Positions 1 to 12,418 of a stretch of DNA of 64,000 nt are shown here, piece by piece. The notes below the pieces were generated by a model. That model was not told the origin of the DNA. It searched no databases and saw nothing but the letters and a program-made list of their open reading frames with translations. Each line of letters begins with the position of its first letter. Position 1 is the stretch's first letter. The stretch lies in assembly GCA_013076295.1 (NCBI GenBank), contig RQOL01000513.1:20599-84598 (forward strand), read 5' to 3'. This DNA is from Sanderia malayensis (Eukaryota; Cnidaria; Scyphozoa; Semaeostomeae; Pelagiidae). The translations under genes were made by a program, and so were the position numbers.

Positions 1-204
1 TTTGAAGACTTACTGGCATCACTTGATGGAGAAGGCAGGACAAATAAAAGTAAGCGCAAAAGAATGAACCAAGGAAAAGAAAAGGTGACAAAGAAAAGCA
101 AAAAAGCACAAAAAAGTAACTTTTTAATACATAAATTAACTGTTCAATTTTATTTTCTTGTTTACATCATCACATTATCTAAATTTTTATCCATCTCTCA
201 TTGA
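1..204 (+). pseudogene. 3' end of FKVGQLL ORF fragment, array copy 0
   Basis: This is the part of the FKVGQLL-type ORF that falls inside the window's left edge. It encodes the acidic stretch FEDLLASLDGEG followed by a lysine-rich basic tail and a hydrophobic read-through tail. It matches the C-terminal third of the ORF at 32997-33710 only up to the basic tail; the hydrophobic extension is specific to the array. The function is unknown. Confidence 0.5.
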
Positions 205-506
205 TATATATTGTTCCAGTTCCGTTTTTGATGTTTAATAATATAGTGTATCTACAGTCTATATCTACATTTGATGAATAATTTATTTAATCTAAAGTCA
301 TGTTATTGTTTTTCAATAAAATCTTATTGTTATTACATGTGCAAGGAGAAGTTGAGGACAATTTGTTTCTGAGTCTGTACATTCAATCTTGCAGAAGCAA
401 CGTCCCGTTATGGATTGTAGCTTAAAAATCATATGCAACCCTTTTTTACAACCATGGATAAACTTAAGAAGCTGGGCCACCCTGCTCTCAAAGGAAATTA
501 AAGTAA

Positions 507-1574
507 TTATGTTTCGGGTTTTGAAAACAATTTCTTATTGAGGCCAAAGTCATCAAGCCAAGAGGGTGAGGTAAATGTCCATTCGGAGGGAGAGATGGTT
601 ATGAAAAAAGAAGGGTAGCCTTTTAGTCTGACAACGTCAATTAGATATCTATGTTCACGTTGCCAAAACGCTGGTGAAAAACTTTTCGTGCTCAAAGCGA
701 AGAATGGCGTGCAAGAAAAGAGTTTTGCCTGATTGATTGCACCAGTTATTGTCTTGAAAATCCAGTGGTCAAAAACAAATTAGAGTAGCGGGAAATTCAT
801 GCTGTAGTCAACAATAGAGCTAAAGCATTTTGTAATGAAAGATAATTTGCTGCTGGTTCTGTCTTGTGTGCCTTTGTGACAAGATTCACACATACTGGCA
901 AATGGGTATAGGTTGGGCCATAAGCCACATTCTAAGCCGATCCACTGAAATATTTCAAGAGAATTTTATTTGCTTTTTCTGACAGAATACTGTCTCGTTT
1001 ATTTCTAAACTCCTTGTAGGCAGATTCACATGATTGCATTAAAAAATGTATGCCCTTTTGCAACGGTTTTTTTATTTGAGTTGGTCAAGGATTTAATTTT
1101 TCTTCCACAGAGATTGGAGAGCATTTAATTCCGAACAACCAATTCCGTATGCGGTAGCCATGTCATTTGTTCTGCATTTTGTTGAGGTCAATATGGAAAG
1201 GATGGAGGATATCAACGTCATCCTCGCCCAGACACATCAATTCCTCAGGAAAATGTTGTGGCAAGGGAACGTTGTACCTTTCTGTTGAACACAGGCATTA
1301 AAATTTTTTGCTGCTTTTGAAGTGGCGGCTATAATTTGGCAGAAGCATTTGTGTGGAAATGGAGTTGCAGTTCTCACATTTTGTCCAACATAAATACTTA
1401 ATCTAAGAACATAAATCGTTCACGACTTTACTAGCAACACTAATTGGGGGTCATAAAATTGGATTAGGTGTAGATTGTCTATTTAATACCCTGGCAGGCT
1501 GTTGAAAATATATTGCATGGCGAGATCTCCAAAAAGAATTACCATGTGTTATGTTCCACTGCTATGCCATGATG
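507..1574 (-). pseudogene. Helitron-like Rep fragment, array copy 1 (decayed)
   Basis: Minus-strand reading gives pieces of one protein in order: QWNITHGNSFWRSRHAIYF, then a Cys-rich patch (KYLCWTKCENCNS), NYSRHFKSSKKF, ERYNVPLPQHFPEELMCL, DILHPFHIDL, HGYRIRN, and finally GYPSFFITISPSEWTF. The last motif resembles the (G)xPxxFxTxxxxEW segment of Helitron Rep N-terminal domains, and the earlier part matches the minus-strand copy at 27085-27710. At least two in-frame stops (after KKF and before HGYR) and frame changes mean it is not translatable. The HUH motif, Tyr residues and helicase are absent from the unit, so it is a fragment and not an autonomous element. The Helitron assignment rests on motif resemblance only. 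Confidence 0.6.
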
Positions 1575-2336
1575 AAAAAACAGAATAGTTTCATTTACAA
1601 GAGTAATACTGTAAAAAGGTAAAGAGTAAATAGATTTAATTTCTACCAATAAGTGCTAAAAAATTCTCTACAATAAAGAAATGAAGTTTGAATTGCGAAA
1701 ATAAAGTTAGATTAATGAAGAAGTTAGCTTTAAATTTAAATTTGAAATCAACTGGTTTTAAGAAATACGTTTCGTTTTAATTGTCAGCTTGTGTTTTTTG
1801 GAGATGCAGTTTTAATAGAACAAGAATTATGCTACACTATTTATATCAGTCCAAGAAAAGACGAAATGGGTTGCTAGGAAAAGATAGTAACAGAACTTAA
1901 GAAAATATTGAAGTTAATTAAGAAGAAAAGAATTATAATGGCCTAGGCAAAAAACTGAAGATAGTTCATTGTCTTTAGTCTCCGAATGATTGTTGTGTGT
2001 GTATAACTAAATCTCCTCAGTTCACAAAACTCCAGTATTTAGATGTCTTCACTGCACTAGCTCAGATAACGAAAAAATGCACAAATTGGTCTCTCCCAGA
2101 CTTGAGTGAAATTTGGACTGCAAAAATTTTTGCAGAAGCCCAAACTGTGGTTGCAATTTCTTTTGTTTCCAGTCAGCACATTTGCAAGAATTTTTTCAGC
2201 AGAAGTCAGCATATTTTTAAAACAGGCCTCTTTGCTGCAAATAGTTATGGGTCTCCTTATCACCCTTATTCAACTATATACTTATTTAGGTTGAATATTA
2301 AATCTGTGACAATTTAAAATTTTTTTAAAGATTTGG

Positions 2337-2729
2337 TATGCGCTCTTCTCGATGGGCATAAACTTTAAGGTAGGGCAGCTGCTCTTATGAAACCCTATTG
2401 TGCTTGCCGAGAAGCTTTCCTTTGATCCTCTTCCTCCGGCAAAATTCAAAGAATCAGGAGATATTTTGGATTATGTGGACTTATTGAACGGTACGAAAGA
2501 AGTGAAGGGTAATTCAGAAGGGTGTTTTGAAGACTTACTGGCATCACTTGATGGAGAAGGCAGGACAAATAAAAGTAAGCGCAAAAGAATGAACCAAGGA
2601 AAAGAAAAGGTGACAAAGAAAAGCAAAAAAGCACAAAAAAGTAACTTTTTAATACATAAATTAACTGTTCAATTTTATTTTCTTGTTTACATCATCACAT
2701 TATCTAAATTTTTATCCATCTCTCATTGA
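2337..2729 (+). pseudogene. FKVGQLL ORF 3' fragment, array copy 1 (TGA form)
   Basis: It is homologous to the ORF at 33 kb from LFSMGINFKVGQLL onward. Here the codon that is TCA in other copies is TGA (2388-2390), so the frame is broken just after the GQLLL motif. Homology to the 33-kb gene begins abruptly at about 2337; no upstream codons were captured. Confidence 0.6.
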
Positions 2730-3031
2730 TATATATTGTTCCAGTTCCGTTTTTGATGTTTAATAATATAGTGTATCTACAGTCTATATCTACATTTGAT
2801 GAATAATTTATTTAATCTAAAGTCAATTTATTGTTTTTCAATAAAATCTTATTGTTATTACATGTGCAAGGAGAAGTTGAGGACAATTTGTTTCTGAGTC
2901 TGTACATTCAATCTTGCAGAAGCAACGTCCCGTTATGGATTGTAGCTTAAAAATCATATGCAACCCTTTTTTACAACCATGGATAAACTTAAGAAGCTGG
3001 GCCACCCTGATCTCAAAGGAAATTAAAGTAA

Positions 3032-4099
3032 TTATGTTTCGGGTTTTGAAAACAATTTCTTATTGAGGCCAAAGTCATCAAGCCAAGAGGGTGAGGTAAA
3101 TGTCCATTCGGAGGGAGAGATGGTTATGAAAAAAGAAGGGTAGCCTTTTAGTCTGACAACGTCAATTAGATATCTATGTTGACGTTGCCAAAACGCTGGT
3201 GAAAAACTTTTGGTGCTCAAAGCGAAGTATGGCGTGCAAGAAAAGAGTTTTGCCTGATTGATTGCACCAGTTATTGTCTTGAAAATCCAGTGGTCAAAAA
3301 CAAATTAGAGTAGCGGGAAATTCATGCTGTAGTCAACAATAGAGCTAAAGCATTTTGTAATGAAAGATAATTTGCTGCTGGTTCTGTCTTGTGTGCCTTT
3401 GTGACAAGATTCACACATACTGGTAAATGGGTATAGGTTGGGCGATAAGCCACATTCTAAGCCCATCCACTGACATATTTCAAGAGAATTTTATTTGCTT
3501 TTTCTGACACAATACTGTCTCGTTTATTTCTAAACTCCTTGTAGGCAGATTCACATGATTGCATTAAAAAATGTATGCCCTTTTGCAACGGTTTTTTTAT
3601 TTGAGTTGGTCAAGGATTTAATTTTTCTTCCACAGAGATTGGAGAGCATTTAATTCCGAACAACCAATTCCGTATGCGGTAGCCATGTCATTTGTTCTGC
3701 ATTTTGTTGAGGTCAATATGGAAAGGATGGAGGATATCAACGTCATCCTCGCCCAGACACATCAATTCCTCAGGAAAATGTTGTGGCAAGGGAACGTTGT
3801 ACCTTTCTGTTGAACACAGGCATTAAAATTTTTTGCTGCTTTTGAAGTGGCGGCTATAATTTGGCAGAAGCATTTGTGTGGAAATGGAGTTGCAGTTCTC
3901 ACATTTTGTCCAACATAAATACTTAATCTAAGAACATAAATCGTTCACGACTTTACTAGCAACACTAATTGGGGGTCATAAAATTGGATTAGGTGTAGAT
4001 TGTCTATTTAATACCCTGGCAGGCTGTTGAAAATATATTGCATGGCGAGATCTCCAAAAAGAATTACCATGTGTTATGTTCCACTGCTATGCCATGATG
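3032..4099 (-). pseudogene. Helitron-like Rep fragment, array copy 2
   Basis: Near-identical to the copy at 507-1574, with the same in-frame stops. Point differences include a Gln where copy 1 has Glu (WQRQ against WQRE) next to the GYPSFF motif. Not translatable as a whole. Confidence 0.6.
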
Positions 4100-4861
4100 A
4101 AAAAACAGAATAGTTTCATTTACAAGAGTAATACTGTAAAAAGGTAAAGAGTAAATAGATTTAATTTCTACCAATAAGTGCTAAAAAATTCTCTACAATA
4201 AAGAAATGAAGTTTGAATTGCGAAAATAAAGTTAGATTAATGAAGAAGTTAGCTTTAAATTTAAATTTGAAATCAACTGGTTTTAAGAAATACGTTTCGT
4301 TTTAATTGTCAGCTTGTGCTTTTTGGAGATGCAGTTTTAATAGAACAAGAATTATGCTACACTATTTATATCAGTCCAAGAAAAGACGAAATGGGTTGTT
4401 AGGAAAAGATAGTAACAGAACTTAAGAAAATATTGAAGTTAATTAAGAAGAAAAGAATTATAATGGCCTAGGCAAAAAACTGAAGATAGTTCATTGTCTT
4501 TAGTCTCCGAATGATTGTTGTGTGTGTATAACTAAATCTCCTCAGTTCACAAAACTCCAGTATTTAGATGTCTTCACTGCACTAGCTCAGATAACGAAAA
4601 AATGCACAAATTGGTCTCTCCCAGACTTGAGTGAAATTTGGACTGCAAAAATTTTTGCAGAAGCCCAAACTGTGGCTGCAATTTCTTTTGTTTCCAGTCA
4701 GCACATTTGCAAGAATTTTTTCAGCAGAAGTCAGCATATTTTTAAAACAGGCCTCTTTGCTGCAAATAGTTATGGGTCTCCTTATCACCCTTATTCAACT
4801 ATATACTTATTTAGGTTGAATATTAAATCTGTGACAATTTACAATTTTTTTAAAGATTTGG

Positions 4862-5254
4862 TCTGCGCTCTTCTCGATGGGCATAAACTTTAAGGTAGGG
4901 CAGCTGCTCTTATCAAACCCTATTGTGCTTGCCGAGAAGCTTTCCTTTGATCCTCTTCCTCCGGCAAAATTCAAAGAATCAGGAGATATTTTGGATTATG
5001 TGGACTTATTGAACGGTACGAAAGAAGTGAAGGGTAATTCAGAAGGGTGTTTTGAAGACTTACTGGCATCACTTGATGGAGAAGGCAGGACAAATAAAAG
5101 TAAGCGCAAAAGAATGAACCAAGGAAAAGAAAAGGTGACAAAGAAAAGCAAAAAAGCACAAAAAAGTAACTTTTTAATACATAAATTAACTGTTCAATTT
5201 TATTTTCTTGTTTACATCATCACATTATCTAAATTTTTATCCATCTCTCATTGA
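4862..5254 (+). pseudogene. FKVGQLL ORF 3' fragment, array copy 2 (TCA form, open)
   Basis: The frame is open from SALFSMGINFKVGQLLLSNP through AEKLSFDPLPPAKFKESGDI to a lysine-rich tail and a hydrophobic extension. From ATG 4877 it would give 125 residues. It aligns to the C-terminal 40% of the 237-codon ORF at 32997-33710 and keeps a sense codon (AAA, Lys) where that gene has a TAG. No promoter or upstream exon is visible, so expression is doubtful. Confidence 0.55.
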
Positions 5255-5556
5255 TATATATTGTTCCAGTTCCGTTTTTGATGTTTAATAATATAGTGTA
5301 TCTACAGTCTATATCTACATTTGATGAATAATTTATTTAATCTAAAGTCAATTTATTGTTTTTCAATAAAATCTTATTGTTATTACATGTGCAAGGAGAA
5401 GTTGACGACAATTTGTTTCTGAGTCTGTACATTCAATCTTGCAGAAGCAACGTCCCGTTATGGATTGTAGCTTAAAAATCATATGCAACCCTTTTTTACA
5501 ACCATGGATAAACTTAAGAAGCTGGGCCACCCTGATCTCAAAGGAAATTAAAGTAA

Positions 5557-6624
5557 TTATGTTTCGGGTTTCGAAAAAAATTTCTTATTGAGGCCAAAGT
5601 CATCAAGCCAAGAGGGTGAGGTAAATGTCCATTCGGAGGGAGAGATGGTTATGAAAAAAGAAGGGTAGCCTTTTAGTCTGACAACGTCAATTAGATATCT
5701 ATGTTGACGTTGCCAAAACGCTGGTGAAAAACTTTTGGTGCTCAAAGCGAAGTATGGCGTGCAAGAAAAGAGTTTTGCCTGATTGATTGCACCAGTTATT
5801 GTCTTGAAAATCCAGTGGTCAAAAACAAATTAGAGTAGCGGGAAATTCATGCTGTAGTCAACAATAGAGCTAAAGCATTTTGTAATGAAAGATAATTTGC
5901 TGCTGGTTCTGTCTTGTGTGCCTTTGTGACAAGATTCACACATACTGGTAAATGGGTATAGGTTGGGCGATAAGCCACATTCTAAGCCCATCCACTGACA
6001 TATTTCAAGAGAATTTTATTTGCTTTTTCTGACACAATACTGTCTCGTTTATTTCTAAACTCCTTGTAGGCAGATTCACATGATTGCATTAAAAAATGTA
6101 TGCCCTTTTGCAACGGTTTTTTTATTTGAGTTGGTCAAGGATTTAATTTTTCTTCCACAGAGATTGGAGAGCATTTAATTCCGAACAACCAATTCCGTAT
6201 GCGGTAGCCATGTCATTTGTTCTGCATTTTGTTGAGGTCAATATGGAAAGGATGGAGGATATCAACGTCATCCTCGCCCAGACACATCAATTCCTCAGGA
6301 AAATGTTGTGGCAAGGGAACGTTGTACCTTTCTGTTGAACACAGGCATTAAAATTTTTTGCTGCTTTTGAAGTGGCGGCCATAATTTGGCAGAAGCATTT
6401 GTGTGGAAATGGAGTTGCAGTTCTCACATTTTGTCCAACATAAATACTTAATCTAAGAACATAAATCGTTCACGACTTTACTAGCAACACTAATTGGGGG
6501 TCATGAAATTGGATTGGGTGTAGATTGTCTATTTAATACCCTGGCAGGCTGTTGAAAATATATTGCATGGCGAGATCTCCAAAAAGAATTACCATGTGTT
6601 ATGTTCCACTGCTATGCCATGATG
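5557..6624 (-). pseudogene. Helitron-like Rep fragment, array copy 3
   Basis: Same decayed Rep fragment as the other units. It shares private variants with copy 5 (for example gacgaca upstream, cggccataat inside, catgaaattggatt), so copies 3 and 5 are closer to each other than to copies 1, 2 and 4. Confidence 0.6.
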
Positions 6625-7386
6625 AAAAAACAGAATAGTTTCATTTACAAGAGTAATACTGTAAAAAGGTAAAGAGTAAATAGATTTAATTTCTACCAAT
6701 AAGTGCTAAAAAATTCTCTACAATAAAGAAATGAAGTTTGAATTGCGAAAATAAAGTTAGATTAATGAAGAAGTTAGCTTTAAATTTAAATTTGAAATCA
6801 ACTGGTTTTAAGAAATACGTTTCGTTTTAATTGTCAGCTTGTGTTTTTTGGAGATGCAGTTTTAATAGAACAAGAATTATGCTACACTATTTATATCAGT
6901 CCAAGAAAAGACGAAATGGGTTGTTAGGAAAAGATAGTAACAGAACTTAAGAAAATATTGAAGTTAATTAAGAAGAAAAGAATTATAATGGCCTAGGCAA
7001 AAAACTGAAGATAGTTCATTGTCTTTAGTCTCCGAATGATTGTTGTGTGTGTATAACTAAATCTCCTCAGTTCACAAAACTCCAGTATTTAGATGTCTTC
7101 ACTGCACTAGCTCAGATAACGAAAAAATGCACAAATTGGTCTCTCCCAGACTTGAGTGAAATTTAGACTGCAAAAATTTTTGCAGAAGCCCAAACTGTGG
7201 CTGCAATTTCTTTTGTTTCCAGTCAGCACATTTGCAAGAATTTTTTCAGCAGAAGTCAGCATATTTTTAAAACAGGCCTCTTTGCTGCAAATAGTTATGG
7301 GTCTCCTTATCACCCTTATTCAACTATATACTTATTTAGGTTGAATATTAAATCTGTGACAATTTAAAATTTTTTTAAAGATTTGG

Positions 7387-7779
7387 TATGCGCTCTTCTC
7401 GATGGGCATAAACTTTAAGGTAGGGCAGCTGCTCTTATGAAACCCTATTGTGCTTGCCGAGAAGCTTTCCTTTGATCCTCTTCCTCCGGCAAAATTCAAA
7501 GAATCAGGAGATATTTTGGATTATGTGGACTTATTGAACGGTACAAAAGAAGTGAAGGGTAATTCAGAAGGGTGTTTTGAAGACTTACTGGCATCACTTG
7601 ATGGAGAAGGCAGGACAAATAAAAGTAAGCGCAAAAGAATGAACCAAGGAAAAGAAAAGGTGACAAAGAAAAGCAAAAAAGCACAAAAAAGTAACTTTTT
7701 AATACATAAATTAACTGTTCAATTTTATTTTCTTGTTTACATCATCACATTATCTAAATTTTTATCCATCTCTCATTGA
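7387..7779 (+). pseudogene. FKVGQLL ORF 3' fragment, array copy 3 (TGA form)
   Basis: As at 2337-2729, it carries TGA (7438-7440) in place of TCA after the FKVGQLLL motif, so the captured frame is closed early. The rest is the acidic then lysine-rich C-terminal sequence. Confidence 0.6.
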
Positions 7780-8081
7780 TATATATTGTTCCAGTTCCGT
7801 TTTTGATGTTTAATAATATAGTGTATCTACAGTCTATATCTACATTTGATGAATAATTTATTTAATCTAAAGTCATGTTATTGTTTTTCAATAAAATCTT
7901 ATTGTTATTACATGTGCAAGGAGAAGTTGAGGACAATTTGTTTCTGAGTCTGTACATTCAATCTTGCAGAAGCAACGTCCCGTTATGGATTGTAGCTTAA
8001 AAATCATATGCAACCCTTTTTTACAACCATGGATAAACTTAAGAAGCTGGGCCACCCTGCTCTCAAAGGAAATTAAAGTAA

Positions 8082-9147
8082 TTATGTTTCGGGTTTTGAA
8101 AACAATTTCTTATTGAGGCCAAAGTCATCAAGCCAAGAGGGTGAGGTAAATGTCCATTCGGAGGGAGAGATGGTTATGAAAAAAGAAGGGTAGCCTTTTA
8201 GTCTGACAACGTCAATTAGATATCTATGTTTACGTTGCCAAAACGCTGGTGAAAAACTTTTCGTGCTCAAAGCGAAGAATGGCGTGCAAGAAAAGAGTTT
8301 TGCCTGATTGATTGCACCAGTTATTGTCTTGAAAATCCAGTGGTCAAAAACAAATTAGAGTAGCGGGAAATTCATGCTGTAGTCAACAATAGAGCTAAAG
8401 CATTTTGTAATGAAAGATAATTTGCTGCTGGTTCTGTCTTGTGTGCCTTTGTGACAAGATTCACACATACTGGCAAATGGGTATAGGTTGGGCCATAAGC
8501 CACATTCTAAGCCGATCCACTGACATATTTCAAGAGAATTTTATTTGCTTTTTCTGACACAATACTGTCTCGTTTATTTCTAAACTCCTTGTAGGCAGAT
8601 TCACATGATTGCATTAAAAAATGTATGCCCTTTTGCAACGGTTTTTTTATTTGAGTTGGTCAAGGATTTAATTTTTCTTCCACAGAGATTGGAGAGCATT
8701 TAATTCCGAACAACCAATCCGTATGCGGTAGCCATGTCATTTGTTCTGCATTTTGTTGAGGTCAATATGGAAAGGATGGAGGATATCAACGTCATCCTCG
8801 CCCAGACACATCAATTCCTCAGGAAAATGTTGTGGCAAGGGAACGTTGTACCTTTCTGTTGAACACAGGCATTAAAATTTTTTGCTGCTTTTGAAGTGGC
8901 GGCTATAATTTGGCAGAAGCATTTGTGTGGAAATGGAGTTGCAGTTCTCACATTTTGTCCAACATAAATACTTAATCTAAGAACATAAATCGTTCAGACT
9001 TTACTAGCAACACTAATTGGGGGTCATAAAATTGGATTAGGTGTAGATTGTCTATTTAATACCCTGGCAGGCTGTTGAAAATATATTGCATGGCGAGATC
9101 TCCAAAAAGAATTACCATGTGTTATGTTCCACTGCTATGCCATGATG
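8082..9147 (-). pseudogene. Helitron-like Rep fragment, array copy 4
   Basis: Same decayed fragment, sharing variants with copy 1 (cctgctctc, agtcatgttattg nearby). Two short deletions, within ccaatccg and cgttcagac, shorten this unit to 2523 bp. Confidence 0.6.
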
Positions 9148-9909
9148 AAAAAACAGAATAGTTTCATTTACAAGAGTAATACTGTAAAAAGGTAAAGAGT
9201 AAATAGATTTAATTTCTACCAATAAGTGCTAAAAAATTCTCTACAATAAAGAAATGAAGTTTGAATTGCGAAAATAAAGTTAGATTAATGAAGAAGTTAG
9301 CTTTAAATTTAAATTTGAAATCAACTGGTTTTAAGAAATACGTTTCGTTTTAATTGTCAGCTTGTGTTTTTTGGAGATGCAGTTTTAATAGAACAAGAAT
9401 TATGCTACACTATTTATATCAGTCCAAGAAAAGACGAAATGGGTTGTTAGGAAAAGATAGTAACAGAACTTAAGAAAATATTGAAGTTAATTAAGAAGAA
9501 AAGAATTATAATGGCCTAGGCAAAAAACTGAAGATAGTTCATTGTCTTTAGTCTCCGAATGATTGTTGTGTGTGTATAACTAAATCTCCTCAGTTCACAA
9601 AACTCCAGTATTTAGATGTCTTCACTGCACTAGCTCAGATAACGAAAAAATGCACAAATTGGTCTCTCCCAGACTTGAGTGAAATTTGGACTGCAAAAAT
9701 TTTTGCAGAAGCCCAAACTGTGGCTGCAATTTCTTTTGTTTCCAGTCAGCACATTTGCAAGAATTTTTTCAGCAGAAGTCAGCATATTTTTAAAACATGC
9801 CTCTTTGCTGCAAATAGTTATGGGTCTCCTTATCACCCTTATTCAACTATATACTTATTTAGGTTGAATATTAAATCTGTGACAATTTACAATTTTTTTA
9901 AAGATTTGG

Positions 9910-10302
9910 TCTGCGCTCTTCTCGATGGGCATAAACTTTAAGGTAGGGCAGCTGCTCTTATCAAACCCTATTGTGCTTGCCGAGAAGCTTTCCTTTGATC
10001 CTCTTCCTCCGGCAAAATTCAAAGAATCAGGAGATATTTTGGATTATGTGGACTTATTGAACGGTACGAAAGAAGTGAAGGGTAATTCAGAAGGGTGTTT
10101 TGAAGACTTACTGGCATCACTTGATGGAGAAGGCAGGACAAATAAAAGTAAGCGCAAAAGAATGAACCAAGGAAAAGAAAAGGTGACAAAGAAAAGCAAA
10201 AAAGCACAAAAAAGTAACTTTTTAATACATAAATTAACTGTTCAATTTTATTTTCTTGTTTACATCATCACATTATCTAAATTTTTATCCATCTCTCATT
10301 GA
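9910..10302 (+). pseudogene. FKVGQLL ORF 3' fragment, array copy 4 (TCA form, open)
   Basis: The frame is open as in 4862-5254, with the same TCA codon. This is the last FKVGQLL fragment of the array; the next unit ends at about 12418, before reaching it. Confidence 0.55.
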
Positions 10303-10603
10303 TATATATTGTTCCAGTTCCGTTTTTGATGTTTAATAATATAGTGTATCTACAGTCTATATCTACATTTGATGAATAATTTATTTAATCTAAAGTCAAT
10401 TTATTGTTTTTCAATAAAATCTTATTGTTATTACATGTGCAAGGAGAAGTTGACGACAATTTGTTTCTGAGTCTGTACATTCAATCTTGCAGAAGCAACG
10501 TCCCGTTATGGATTGTAGCTTAAAAATCATATGCAACCCTTTTTACAACCATGGATAAACTTAAGAAGCTGGGCCACCCTGATCTCAAAGGAAATTAAAG
10601 TAA

Positions 10604-11668
10604 TTATGTTTCGGGTTTCGAAAAAATTTCTTATTGAGGCCAAAGTCATCAAGCCAAGAGGGTGAGGTAAATGTCCATTCGGAGGGAGAGATGGTTATGA
10701 AAAAAGAAGGGTAGCCTTTTAGTCTGACAACGTCAATTAGATATCTATGTTGACGTTGCCAAAACGCTGGTGAAAAACTTTTGGTGCTCAAAGCGAAGTA
10801 TGGCGTGCAAGAAAAGAGTTTTGCCTGATTGATTGCACCAGTTATTGTCTTGAAAATCCAGTGGTCAAAAACAAATTAGAGTAGCGGGAAATTCATGCTG
10901 TAGTCAACAATAGAGCTAAAGCATTTTGTAATGAAAGATAATTTGCTGCTGGTTCTGTCTTGTGTGCCTTTGTGACAAGATTCACACATACTGGTAAATG
11001 GGTATAGGTTGGGCGATAAGCCACATTCTAAGCCATCCACTGACATATTTCAAGAGAATTTTATTTGCTTTTTCTGACACAATACTGTCTCGTTTATTTC
11101 TAAACTCCTTGTAGGCAGATTCACATGATTGCATTAAAAAATGTATGCCCTTTTGCAACGGTTTTTTTATTTGAGTTGGTCAAGGATTTAATTTTTCTTC
11201 CACAGAGATTGGAGAGCATTTAATTCCGAACAACCAATTCCGTATGCGGTAGCCATGTCATTTGTTCTGCATTTTGTTGAGGTCAATATGGAAAGGATGG
11301 AGGATATCAACGTCATCCTCGCCCAGACACATCAATTCCTCAGGAAAATGTTGTGGCAAGGGAACGTTGTACCTTTCTATTGAACACAGGCATTAAAATT
11401 TTTTGCTGCTTTTGAAGTGGCGGCCATAATTTGGCAGAAGCATTTGTGTGGAAATGGAGTTGCAGTTCTCACATTTTGTCCAACATAAATACTTAATCTA
11501 AGAACATAAATCGTTCACGACTTTACTAGCAACACTAATTGGGGGTCATGAAATTGGATTGGTGTAGATTGTCTATTTAATACCCTGGCAGGCTGTTGAA
11601 AATATATTGCATGGCGAGATCTCCAAAAAGAATTACCATGTGTTATGTTCCACTGCTATGCCATGATG
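10604..11668 (-). pseudogene. Helitron-like Rep fragment, array copy 5
   Basis: Same fragment, closest to copy 3 by shared variants. Small deletions here (for example tcgaaaaaatttc against tcgaaaaaaatttc) shift the frame downstream of the GYPSFF motif and extend the last open stretch. Confidence 0.6.
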
Positions 11669-12418
11669 AAAAAACAGAATAGTTTCATTTACAAGAGTAA
11701 TACTGTAAAAAGGTAAAGAGTAAATAGATTTAATTTCTACCAATAAGTGCTAAAAAATTCTCTACAATAAAGAAATGAAGTTTGAATTGCGAAAATAAAG
11801 TTAGATTAATGAAGAAGTTAGCTTTAAATTTAAATTTGAAATCAACTGGTTTTAAGAAATACGTTTCGTTTTAATTGTCAGCTTGTGTTTTTTGGAGATG
11901 CAGTTTTAATAGAACAAGAATTATGCTACACTATTTATATCAGTCCAAGAAAAGACGAAATGGGTTGTTAGGAAAAGATAGTAACAGAACTTAAGAAAAT
12001 ATTGAAGTTAATTAAGAAGAAAAGAATTATAATGGCCTAGGCAAAAAACTGAAGATAGTTCATTGTCTTTAGTCTCCGAATGATTGTTGTGTGTGTATAA
12101 CTAAATCTCCTCAGTTCACAAAACTCCAGTATTTAGATGTCTTCACTGCACTAGCTCAGATAACGAAAAAATGCACAAATTGGTCTCTCCCAGACTTGAG
12201 TGAAATTTGGACTGCAAAAATTTTTGCAGAAGCCCAAACTGTGGCTGCAATTTCTTTTGTTTCCAGTCAGCACATTTGCAAGAATTTTTTCAGCAGAAGT
12301 CAGCATATTTTTAAAACAGGCCTCTTTGCTGCAAATAGTTATGGGTCTCCTTATCACCCTTATTCAACTATATACTTATTTAGGTTGAATATTAGATCTG
12401 TGACAATTTACAATTTTT

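Larger units (their letters stand above)
1..12418. repeat. Tandem array of a ~2525 bp composite unit (about 4.9 copies; left end beyond window)
   Basis: The same sequence recurs at offsets of 2525, 2525, 2525 and 2523 bp. For example, the string starting tttgaagacttactgg lies at 1, 2526, 5051, 7576 and 10099. Copies differ by scattered single-base changes and 1-2 bp indels, so they look about 98-99% identical by eye. Within each unit, read along plus, there is a 3' piece of the FKVGQLL ORF (plus), an AT-rich spacer with AATAAA (315-320 in the first copy), a decayed Helitron-like Rep fragment (minus), then about 700 bp of AT-rich sequence. The last copy stops near 12418, where it diverges into unrelated DNA just after acaattttt. 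Short ORFs of 62-123 codons repeat with the unit, but they recur only because the unit recurs. An assembly artefact is possible, though the copy-specific variants argue for a real array. Confidence 0.95.
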
